From contig JAITPB010000142.1 in NCBI GenBank assembly GCA_031289625.1, forward strand, positions 1 to 6,585: DNA of 6,585 nt, given 5' to 3'. The translations under genes were made by a program, and so were the position numbers. How positions within the stretch are numbered: the stretch's first letter is position 1; each line of letters begins with the position of its first letter. A model generated the notes under the pieces. It was not told where the DNA came from and did not search any database. It was given only the letters and a program-made list of their open reading frames with translations. Origin of the DNA: Clostridiales bacterium. Its GTDB lineage: Bacteria; Bacillota; Clostridia; Lachnospirales; WQUN01. This document shows positions 1-6,302 of this stretch, piece by piece.

Positions 1-36
1 CTTTACAAGCGCGATTATTTCAACAAGTGTTCCCAT
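1..36 (-). CDS. 5' end of an unidentified gene leaving the left edge
   Basis: The reverse complement of 1-36 reads ATG followed by eleven open codons, giving MGTLVEIIALVK before the window ends. The start is supported by an AAGGGG ribosome binding site on the minus strand (complement of 44-49) with a 7-nt spacer, and by a near-consensus promoter upstream (complement of 69-97). The twelve residues are hydrophobic with one acidic residue and could begin either a soluble or a membrane protein. I do not recognise the family and assign no function. The gene is transcribed away from the nitrogenase-like cluster, so it is not part of that operon. I am fairly sure a gene starts here and have no view of what it encodes. 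Confidence 0.6.
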   Translation of the reverse strand, partial: MGTLVEIIALVK

Positions 37-43
37 CTTGATT

Positions 44-49
44 CCCCTT
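44..49 (-). promoter_or_regulatory. Ribosome binding site of the leftward gene
   Basis: The minus strand reads AAGGGG, then the seven-base spacer AATCAAG, then ATG. This is a good Shine-Dalgarno match at normal spacing, and it fixes the start codon at 36-34. Confidence 0.6.
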
Positions 50-68
50 CGTCTGTTTTGATGCTTCC

Positions 69-97
69 ATTATATCACACACATTTGAAAAAACCAA
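69..97 (-). promoter_or_regulatory. Sigma-A-type promoter for the leftward gene
   Basis: On the minus strand the -10 box is TATAAT (complement of 69-74), a perfect match, preceded by TGTGA, which gives a partial extended -10. The -35 box is TTGGTT (complement of 92-97), matching the first three positions of TTGACA. The spacer is exactly 17 bp. Transcription should begin near position 62, leaving a leader of about 25 nt before the start codon at 36. This is a housekeeping-type promoter, with no operator palindrome that I can see. It stands only 10-20 bp from the point where nitrogenase-like homology begins on the opposite strand. Confidence 0.72.
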
Positions 98-109
98 GAC
101 TGTTTACGA

Positions 110-1060
110 CTATCACCAAGTTTTAAGGGGGATTCCTATGCCGGTTATGAGATTTTATTAGAGGGCATTTTTAATCGGTATCTGCCCGTTTCCGCGGAAA
201 AGGACGAGAAGCTCGTCAATCTCTTCGGGCTTATTCCGGCTTATGACCCTTTCTTTCGGGGCGACCTTGAAGAAATTGCGCGATTGCTTACCGGCCTCGG
301 TCTTTGCGTGAACACTTTTTTTACCCCTGATCAAACTTTTGAAAACATCAAAAGCGCACCGAAAGCAGGGCTTAACATCGTTTTTTCTCACGTTTACGCA
401 GGGACATTCGCACAAAACTTTGAAGAACGTCACGGAACTCCTTACTGGAAAACAGACATTCCCGTCGGCGCTGAAGCAACCGACCGTTTCCTGACTGAGC
501 TGGGGGAGCGTCTCGGTATTCCAAAGGAGCAAATCGAGGCGCTGATTTCCAAAGAAAATCAAGAATATTACGGCTATTTCGCACGTTGCGCCGATATTTT
601 TTGTGACGGAGATTTCAAATACTATGCGGCATCAATTACGAACGCCAATTACGCTCTTCCGGTGGCTTCTTTTCTGAAAAAGGAACTCGGATGGATTGTT
701 TTGGAGTCCTTTGTAACCGATCAGTTGAATGAAGACCAACAATATGCGTTCCGGCAAACGTATGAAAAAGCCACGCTTGCTTCCGAACTGATTTTTGAAA
801 CCGATACCAGTCAAATTGCGAAAACAATCACCAGAAAGCTTCCGGACAGCCAAGGACAGCGGTATTTTGATTCAATTGACCCGCTGTTTATCGTGGGAAG
901 CTCACTGGATAAACCAATTTCACTGAAACGTAACGCTCCGCTTTTAAGCGTCAGCTATCCGGTTTATAACCGCATCATTCTTGACCGTGGATATGCCGGG
1001 TATCGCGGCGGCCTGCATTTTTTTGAAGATTTAGTCGGTGTGATTGTATCACCCAGATAG
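110..1060 (+). pseudogene. 5'-truncated nitrogenase component 1, beta (NifK)-like subunit
   Basis: This is the C-terminal two thirds, about 316 codons, of a nitrogenase component 1 beta-like chain. The recognisable start is SPSFKGDSYAGYE (113 onward), which matches the NifK-family segment just after the third P-cluster cysteine (the TPSF-x-G-S pattern). The family's C-terminal block is present near the end: FIVGSS, then YPVYNR (like FPI-x-DR in NifK), then GYAGYRGG (like GYEGA). The frame is open back to 89, with TGA at 86-88. No in-frame ATG occurs anywhere in it, and the first TTG (284) has no ribosome binding site. Roughly 130-150 N-terminal residues, where the bridging-cluster cysteines belong, are missing. 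There are no internal stops or frameshifts, so the break is recent, selected for, or an assembly join. It ends 11 nt before the alpha-like gene. An expressed short protein starting at 284 or 308 is possible but would be non-canonical. Confidence 0.78.
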
Positions 1061-1071
1061 GAGAAAACGCC

Positions 1072-2589
1072 ATGAGTTATTTTGAGCAAAGAACACCTCC
1101 AACAAGAGATCAGCGCCTTTCCATCGGCGATAGCTTTGCCGGAACCGGCTGCGGCGCGTTAGATTGCGCCAAGGAGGGCTGTATGCAGCAAAAAGGGCGT
1201 CGCTTTTGGCAGGCAGGCATGTGCCAAATGAGCCTTTCTTTAATGATGGCCGTCACCGTGGAAAACAGCGTCATTATTATGCACGCTCCCATAGGCTGCG
1301 GTTCCATGTTGATTCCTCTGGGCATTTCCGCCGCCAAAGGAAAGATGAAGCGGGGCAAAGCGCCTGCGGGACCCATATGGCTGTCCACGAATCTGAAGGA
1401 AAGTGACGTCATAGGCGGCGGCGAGAAAAATCTGCGCGAAACCATTCTTTATGCCGACCGTGAATTTCATCCCGAAATTATTTTCGTCGTGTCCACCTGT
1501 GCGCCCAGTATTATCGGGGATGACGTGGAAGAAATTGTGCGCAGCGTCGGCGCCGGAACCGAAGCGCAAGTCACGGCAATCCATTGTCCCGGATTCAAGA
1601 GCCGTGTCGTCGCCAGCGCTTACGATTCTTTTTATCATTCACTGTTCAGCCATATTCAGCTTGAACCCATTCCCTATAAGGATTATCAGCCGGTTGAGCG
1701 TTCGGACCCGGATTACAGCATGAAGATACGCCGGTTTAACGCACAAAAACAAATGACGGTGAACCTATTTAACGCAACTTCAATTGGTTCGCAGGATGAG
1801 GCAGAGCTTACGCGGCTGATGTGCGCAATCGGATTAAATGTGCGGGTGTACGCTGAGTTTTGCAGCGCCGGGGAGTTGCGCATGATGTCCTTTGCGGGCT
1901 TAAATGTGAGCATGTGCAATGTCCATGACGACTATATTCTGAAATATTTACAGGATAAATATAGTATTCCGTATATCATTTGCGGCATGCCGATCGGAAT
2001 ATCCGCAACGAAGGCGTGGCTTTTAGAGATTGCTGAGCATTATGGGCTTGCGGATAAAGCCAGAAGCTTGATTGAGTCGGAGGAAGAGCAGCTTAACGCG
2101 GCGCTGGAACCGCTTTTGCCTCAGATAAAAGGCAGACGGGTTTTGATTAGCGGCGGGGTGATTCGATCCATGTCAGAAGCGCTCATGCTAAACGAACTGG
2201 GCATGGAGGTTGTCGGCGTGGACGCGGCTCATTATGACAGTGAAGCCGATCCCGTGCTTCACAGCTTTTCAGATGAACTGCCGGAAATTCCTTTTGCAAT
2301 CAGCAGTCAGCTTTATGAAGCAATTAACCAAATCAAAAAACTCAAACCCGACCTTACAATCGCACATAACGGCACACACGGGTGGCTCGCAAGGGCCGGG
2401 ATTACATCCATGCAATTGTTTGACACGGACAAACCCTTCTTCGGATATGCGGGAATCTACCGCTTTGTGCGCAGAATGATCTTTGCGCTGAAAAACACAT
2501 CTTATTCAGACCGGCTTGCGGAGCATGTAAAACTGCCATACAAGAAGGATTGGTACGACAAAGACCCGTTCCACTATATAACTGGTTGA
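1072..2589 (+). CDS. Nitrogenase-like component 1, alpha (NifD)-like subunit
   Basis: A full-length 505-residue oxidoreductase of the nitrogenase component 1 family. The start is supported by AGGAG at 1059-1063, overlapping the stop of the preceding gene, with an 8-nt spacer. The three P-cluster-type cysteines are visible: C51 (GMCQMS), C76 (HAPIGCGSM, like GPVGCGQ in NifD) and C143 (STCAPSIIGDD, like SECPIGLIGDD). C282 (LNVSMC, followed by YILKYLQDKYSIPYI) lines up without gaps with Azotobacter NifD Cys275, the cysteine that holds the iron-molybdenum cofactor. The region matching NifD His442 (MQLFDTDKPFFGYAG, 447-461) has no histidine; Q448 is the likely counterpart. Three further cysteines (C27, C32, C37) lie near the N terminus. 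Because the Cys275 equivalent is retained, a cofactor-bearing nitrogenase-like reductase fits better than a protochlorophyllide- or F430-type enzyme. The substrate is unknown. A partner NifH-like reductase and an intact beta subunit must lie elsewhere if this works. Confidence 0.88.
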   Translation: MSYFEQRTPPTRDQRLSIGDSFAGTGCGALDCAKEGCMQQKGRRFWQAGMCQMSLSLMMAVTVENSVIIMHAPIGCGSMLIPLGISAAKGKMKRGKAPAGPIWLSTNLKESDVIGGGEKNLRETILYADREFHPEIIFVVSTCAPSIIGDDVEEIVRSVGAGTEAQVTAIHCPGFKSRVVASAYDSFYHSLFSHIQLEPIPYKDYQPVERSDPDYSMKIRRFNAQKQMTVNLFNATSIGSQDEAELTRLMCAIGLNVRVYAEFCSAGELRMMSFAGLNVSMCNVHDDYILKYLQDKYSIPYIICGMPIGISATKAWLLEIAEHYGLADKARSLIESEEEQLNAALEPLLPQIKGRRVLISGGVIRSMSEALMLNELGMEVVGVDAAHYDSEADPVLHSFSDELPEIPFAISSQLYEAINQIKKLKPDLTIAHNGTHGWLARAGITSMQLFDTDKPFFGYAGIYRFVRRMIFALKNTSYSDRLAEHVKLPYKKDWYDKDPFHYITG

Positions 2590-2614
2590 CATGAATCAAA
2601 TGAACAAAGCAAGC

Positions 2615-2621
2615 GAGGAGG
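2615..2621 (+). promoter_or_regulatory. Strong ribosome binding site for the C-S lyase
   Basis: GAGGAGG lies 6 nt before the ATG at 2628, in the 38-nt gap after the alpha-like gene. It settles the lyase start and predicts efficient translation. Confidence 0.7.
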
Positions 2622-2627
2622 CAGAAC

Positions 2628-3794
2628 ATGGCTTACAATTTTGATGAGGTCATTGACCGCACCAACACAAATTCAGTAAAATACGATTTTCCCGGCCGAT
2701 ATGGGCTGCCGGGGTATAATTATGTCCCGCTGTGGATTGCCGACATGGATTTCCGGTCGCCGCCCTGTGTTCATGACGCACTCACCGAAAGAGTTGATCA
2801 CGGCATCTTCGGCTATTCCGATTCAGACGATACTTATTTTTGCGCGGTAAGCGGTTGGATGGAAAAGCGGCACGGCTTTACAATTGAGCCGGAATGGTTG
2901 GTGAAAACGCAAGGGGTCATCCCCGCGATTTCCGCGATCCTTTGTGCCCTCACAAAGCAAAACGATTCTATTTTGATCCAATATCCTTCTTACAACATGT
3001 TCAATAGGATTATTGAGAAAACGAAGCGAAAAATCGTTAAAAACGCCTTAGTTTTAGAGGACGGCAAATACAAAATTGATTTTGCGGACTTTGAAAAACA
3101 GATTGTGCGAAATGGCGTCAAGCTGTTTATCCTTTGCAATCCATACAATCCTGTGGGCCGCGTCTGGACTGCTGAAGAACTGACGCAGATGGGCGACATT
3201 TGCCTAAAACACGGCGTTGTTGTCATTGCGGATGAAATTCATCAGGACTTCGTGTTCGCGCCGCATAAACACCTTGTTTTTGCCAAATTGAAGCCTGCGT
3301 TTGAAAATATCACAATTACCTGCACTGCGCCCACGAAAACTTTCAATATTTCCGGTTTGCCGATTTCCAACATCTTCATCGTTGACGAAGATCTGCGTGA
3401 AAAAATCACGGAAGAGCTTTCCATGCGAGGGCAGTTTGGGGCAGGGGTTTTGGAGATACTCGCGTGTCAGGCAGCCTATGCAAACGGCGATAAGTGGCTT
3501 GACAGCCTGCTGCAATATCTTGCTGAAAACATTGCTTATTCGAGAAATTTTTTTCATGGGAAACTCCCGGAAATCGACTTCATAGAACCGGAGGGAACCT
3601 ATCTTTTGTGGCTTGATTGCCGAAAACTGGGCCTTTGGGCAAAGGAACTTGAAGCCTATATTGCCGACGAAGCACAGGTTCTGTTAAACAGGGCGCCCGG
3701 CGCTGAAGGTTTTCTCAGAATCAATATCGCCTGCCCGCGCGCCACGCTTGAAAAAGCATATCTGCGGCTCGCGCAAGCGATCAAAAAATTATGA
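2628..3794 (+). CDS. MalY/PatB-type PLP-dependent C-S beta-lyase (cystathionine/cysteine-conjugate beta-lyase)
   Basis: A 388-residue fold-type I PLP enzyme of usual family length. The N terminus (FDEVIDRTNTNSVKYD, then VPLWIADMDF at 33-42) is the signature of the MalY/PatB group, whose members split the C-S bond of cystathionine, cysteine conjugates and related thioether amino acids to a thiol, pyruvate and ammonia. Visible active-site elements are FGYS (61-64), NPYNPVGR (171-178, with N171), D202 in ADEIHQDF for the pyridine nitrogen, K237 in APTKTFNISGL as the Schiff-base lysine, and R364 in FLRINIACP for the substrate carboxylate. The protein should be cytosolic. It follows the nitrogenase-like gene by 38 nt, and its stop is only 13 nt from the next start. 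An aminotransferase role cannot be excluded from sequence, but the PatB-like N terminus next to an amino-acid importer favours a sulfur-amino-acid lyase. Confidence 0.9.
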   Translation: MAYNFDEVIDRTNTNSVKYDFPGRYGLPGYNYVPLWIADMDFRSPPCVHDALTERVDHGIFGYSDSDDTYFCAVSGWMEKRHGFTIEPEWLVKTQGVIPAISAILCALTKQNDSILIQYPSYNMFNRIIEKTKRKIVKNALVLEDGKYKIDFADFEKQIVRNGVKLFILCNPYNPVGRVWTAEELTQMGDICLKHGVVVIADEIHQDFVFAPHKHLVFAKLKPAFENITITCTAPTKTFNISGLPISNIFIVDEDLREKITEELSMRGQFGAGVLEILACQAAYANGDKWLDSLLQYLAENIAYSRNFFHGKLPEIDFIEPEGTYLLWLDCRKLGLWAKELEAYIADEAQVLLNRAPGAEGFLRINIACPRATLEKAYLRLAQAIKKL

Positions 3795-3807
3795 AGGGGT
3801 GTGCGCG

Positions 3808-4653
3808 ATGAAGGATAAGGATCACATAATTCAAATGGTGAGGACGTTTGTGCGAAATGCTCCCGGAAATCAGTTTCGGGAAACAGACGGACGCTTTTTC
3901 GATGAACCGATTGTAGGCGTTGCCTCCGCAGATGATCCACTCTTTTCAGACTACAAAACCATTGTCGGAAACAGGCACGTAACGCCGAAGGAGGTATTTG
4001 ACCTGGAATTTGGAAGCGACAGCTTTCGTGGCGGCAGCGTCATCAGTGTCGCATTGCCGATCAGTGAAAAAATACGGCGAAGCAACCGCGGGCAAAAGGA
4101 CTGGCCGTCAAAGGAATGGATTCTTTATCGCAGTTTTGGGGATGAGGTTTTTTTAGAAACGATCGGCCCGTATGTGGAAAAGCTGATTGCTGAAATGGGC
4201 TATCGCGCGATAACACCGCACCGGACAAAGCACTATGTTACTTTTGTAACACCTGCCGGTCCGTGTTCAAATTGGTCAGAGCGGCACGTTGCCTATGCCG
4301 CCGGATTGGGTACTTTCAGCCTGAACGACGGTTTTATCACAGAAAAAGGAATGGCTGTCCGTTTCATTTCAGTCATAACAGATTTAATCCTGGAGGCGGA
4401 TTGCCGCATCGCAAAAAATTACAGGTCAAATTGTTTGTTTTACAGCCCGGACAGCTGCAGCGCATGTATCAAGCGATGTCCGATCAGCGCCATCACAGAA
4501 GCCGGGCACGACAAGTTTGCCTGCTACGCCTATGTTTACGGAGAGGCGTCAAGCCGGCTGGCAGTCTCTCACGGGGGTTTTGCAAAAGCGGGCGCCGGAT
4601 GCGGCTTATGCCAGACAGGAACTCCCTGTGAATATAAAAATCCCGTCACATAA
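3808..4653 (+). CDS. QueG-related (epoxyqueuosine reductase-like) 4Fe-4S protein
   Basis: I start this 281-residue protein at the ATG at 3808 because AAGGGG at 3794-3799 precedes it by 8 nt and overlaps the lyase stop. An in-frame start further upstream would lie inside the lyase gene. The middle part (RHVAYAAGLGTFSLNDGFIT, 159-178) matches the conserved core of QueG and of reductive dehalogenases. The C-terminal part supplies eight cysteines suited to two 4Fe-4S clusters: C209, C217, C220 and C224-P (first group), C239, then C265, C268 and C274 in the CGLCQTGTPCE stretch. True QueG enzymes use cobalamin and reduce epoxyqueuosine in tRNA, and usually carry a C-terminal HEAT-like extension that is absent here. 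The genes on both sides point away from tRNA modification and towards a redox role in the local pathway. That role is inference, as is any cobalamin binding. Confidence 0.8.
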   Translation: MKDKDHIIQMVRTFVRNAPGNQFRETDGRFFDEPIVGVASADDPLFSDYKTIVGNRHVTPKEVFDLEFGSDSFRGGSVISVALPISEKIRRSNRGQKDWPSKEWILYRSFGDEVFLETIGPYVEKLIAEMGYRAITPHRTKHYVTFVTPAGPCSNWSERHVAYAAGLGTFSLNDGFITEKGMAVRFISVITDLILEADCRIAKNYRSNCLFYSPDSCSACIKRCPISAITEAGHDKFACYAYVYGEASSRLAVSHGGFAKAGAGCGLCQTGTPCEYKNPVT

Positions 4654-4683
4654 ACCAAAATTCATTGACCCTTACAAAATTTT

Positions 4684-4689
4684 AGGAGG
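4684..4689 (+). promoter_or_regulatory. Consensus ribosome binding site for the lipoprotein
   Basis: AGGAGG precedes the ATG at 4697 by a 7-nt spacer. It excludes the longer open frame reaching upstream into the Fe-S protein gene, and it places the start exactly before a lipoprotein signal peptide. Confidence 0.75.
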
Positions 4690-4696
4690 CATTATC

Positions 4697-5503
4697 ATGT
4701 ACAATAAAAAAATCATATCCTTGCTGCTGACTGCGGTTCTTGCGATTTCTCTGTTCTCCGCCTGCGGCAAAGCAAAAACCGAAGACGGAGACGCGAAAGA
4801 AGTAATTATCGGGTTGGGCGCGGATTTTTCCCCGATCAGCTTTTATAACGACGACAAGGAGTTAGATGGCTTTGAATATGAATTGCTGGCTGAAATAGAC
4901 AGTCGTCTGCCGGAGTATGTCTTTACCTACAAGCCATCCGACTTCACCAACATTTTGCTTTCGCTGGAATCCGGAAAAATCGACGCGGCGGCGCACCTGT
5001 TTGAATTCAACATAGAGCGCGATAACAAATATCTGTACGGCACGGAAGGATATATGCATTTTGACCTCTACTTCATATCCAAAACAGGAAATCCAATAAA
5101 TTCTTATGAAGACTTAACCGGGAAAAAGCTGATTGTTGAAAGCAACGCAGGCAATGCTTTTTACGTCGCCAACAAATGGAACGAAGAACACGGCAAACCA
5201 TTTGAAATCATCTTCGAACCCACCGCGCCGATTTTGATCGAGGATATAGAGAGCGGCGTAGGCGCCGCGGCGTTAGCCTCCAGCGCCCAGTACGACGGAT
5301 GGGTGAGGGAATACGGCGCGGACATCCAATTGTCCGACGGCGTCGTGAACGAATCCGGAACATTCATTCTTTTCAACAAGCAGACCGGTGCAGAGCTTCA
5401 AGCGGCCTTTGATAAAGTGCTTGCCGATCTCAAAACAGAGGGCTTTGTGACGGAGCTGTCCTTAAAATGGTTTGGCGTGGATGTGTCAGTAAAAGCAAAA
5501 TAA
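4697..5503 (+). CDS. Amino-acid ABC transporter substrate-binding lipoprotein
   Basis: A 268-residue extracellular solute-binding protein of family 3 (SBP_bac_3 type), which binds polar or sulfur-containing amino acids. The N terminus has two lysines (4-5), a hydrophobic stretch (6-19) and the lipobox FSAC with C23 as the lipidated residue, so the protein is anchored to the outer face of the membrane. The mature part begins with a family-typical pattern: VIIGLGADFSPISFYNDDKE, then LDGFEYELLAEI. It continues with SLESGKIDAA (about 94-103) and the domain-2 entry SYEDLTGKKLIVESNAGNA (about 136-154). Ligand identity cannot be read from sequence. Cystine, S-substituted cysteine or another thioether amino acid would suit the lyase upstream. 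The gene lies 43 nt after the Fe-S protein gene and is followed by a stem-loop before the permease, which would favour excess binding protein. Confidence 0.9.
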   Translation: MYNKKIISLLLTAVLAISLFSACGKAKTEDGDAKEVIIGLGADFSPISFYNDDKELDGFEYELLAEIDSRLPEYVFTYKPSDFTNILLSLESGKIDAAAHLFEFNIERDNKYLYGTEGYMHFDLYFISKTGNPINSYEDLTGKKLIVESNAGNAFYVANKWNEEHGKPFEIIFEPTAPILIEDIESGVGAAALASSAQYDGWVREYGADIQLSDGVVNESGTFILFNKQTGAELQAAFDKVLADLKTEGFVTELSLKWFGVDVSVKAK

Positions 5504-5505
5504 AC

Positions 5506-5531
5506 TGCCTCGCGGCAGAGACCGCGAGGCA
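5506..5531 (+). terminator. Intercistronic stem-loop (leaky terminator or mRNA-stabilising hairpin)
   Basis: TGCCTCGCGG (5506-5515) and CCGCGAGGCA (5522-5531) form a perfect 10-bp GC-rich stem with a 6-nt loop, starting 2 nt after the lipoprotein stop codon. The bases after it (TCTGTGGAT) are not a T-run, so it is not a standard intrinsic terminator. Its likely job is to protect the upstream message from 3' exonucleases or partly stop transcription, which would give more binding protein than permease. The stem itself is plain in the sequence; its role is inferred. Confidence 0.65.
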
Positions 5532-5587
5532 TCTGTGGATACGTCCGCGGCGGGATTTTTGCACTTGGTTTGTTCGGAGGGATAAGC

Positions 5588-6292
5588 ATGTCTCGGTTTT
5601 TTGATTGGTCTCATTTCCAATGGCTATTTCCAAGATTGCTGGAGGTTGTCCCTCTGACGCTGTTTATTGTGCTTACATCGTTTGTCACGGGATTCTTGCT
5701 GGCTGTGTTCATTGCCTTGGCGCGGTTATACCGCATTCCGGTATTAAATCAAATTGCAGTTGTTTATGTGTCATTTATGCGCGGAACTCCAATACTAATA
5801 CAGCTTTTCATCTGCAATCTTGTTCTGCCCGGTGTAATTTGGAGTATCACCGGCGTAAACGTCGGGCGTCTATGGTCTCCGCTTATTTTTGTAATTGCGG
5901 CCTATGGCCTCAACGCCGCGGCATTTTTATCAGAGGATTTTCGCGCGGCGGTTTCCGGCGTAGACAGCGGACAGCAGGAGGCGGCGCTTTCGATTGGAAT
6001 GACCCGTTTTCAATGTTTTCGATATGTGATTGCTTCGCAGGCTGTTCGCATTGCGATACCTGGATTTTCCAACAGCTTTTCAAATTTGCTGAAAGATTCT
6101 ACGCTCGCGTTCGCCGCAGCCGGCATTATGGACTTGATGGGTACCGTACAGGCGATCGGATACGCAAAATATCGGTATTTAGAGGGATACGTCGGAGCCG
6201 CAGTCATCTTTTTTGCGCTGTGCATATTGCTGGAAGTTGGAACACATTTTATAATCCGCCGTCTTTCAAAAGGTTTGCCGGCAGTAACGTAG
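5588..6292 (+). CDS. Amino-acid ABC transporter permease (HisMQ/TcyB type)
   Basis: A 234-residue inner-membrane permease. I choose the ATG at 5588 because GGAGGG at 5576-5581 lies 6 nt before it; the in-frame TTG at 5570 would overlap that site. Hydrophobic segments occur at about 20-44, 55-64, 68-88, 97-115 and near the C terminus (about 205-225). The family markers are clear: FMRGTPILIQLF (63-74), the loop that contacts the ATPase with GQQEAALSIGMTRFQCFRYV (128-147), then RIAIPGFSNSF and LLKDSTLAF (167-175). It forms the membrane channel with the permease that follows 10 nt downstream. The presence of two distinct permeases implies a heterodimer, and an ATPase gene is expected beyond the right edge. 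The importer as a whole belongs to the polar amino acid uptake group. Confidence 0.92.
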   Translation: MSRFFDWSHFQWLFPRLLEVVPLTLFIVLTSFVTGFLLAVFIALARLYRIPVLNQIAVVYVSFMRGTPILIQLFICNLVLPGVIWSITGVNVGRLWSPLIFVIAAYGLNAAAFLSEDFRAAVSGVDSGQQEAALSIGMTRFQCFRYVIASQAVRIAIPGFSNSFSNLLKDSTLAFAAAGIMDLMGTVQAIGYAKYRYLEGYVGAAVIFFALCILLEVGTHFIIRRLSKGLPAVT

Positions 6293-6302
6293 GTGGTTTA
6301 TT

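Noticed and set aside
43..133. Possible inverted repeat, ATTCCCCTT (43-51) against AAGGGGGAT (125-133), that might flank an invertible segment.
   Set aside because: Only 8 of 9 bases match, one arm is a ribosome binding site and the other is conserved coding sequence. Chance similarity of purine-rich stretches is enough to explain it.
125..161. AAGGGGG followed by ATG at 138, which looks like a good translation start for the beta-like gene.
   Set aside because: The ATG is out of frame with the beta-like reading frame and meets TAG after seven codons. The purine run is explained by the conserved coding stretch for FKGDSYAG in the other frame.
1110..1638. Long open frames on the minus strand inside the alpha-like gene.
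   Set aside because: They lack ribosome binding sites and recognisable motifs, and they mirror a strongly conserved plus-strand gene, so they are coding shadows.
1072..2589. Assignment of the alpha-like gene as nifD, or as a dark-operative protochlorophyllide or F430-pathway subunit.
   Set aside because: The cofactor histidine of NifD is missing, while the Cys275-type cysteine and NifD-like tail are present, and there are no tetrapyrrole or nif genes nearby. No established symbol is justified.
4665..4695. TTGACC followed by CATTAT, resembling a promoter before the lipoprotein gene.
   Set aside because: The spacer is 19 bp, the -10 box is poor, and transcription would start at or after the ATG, losing the ribosome binding site.
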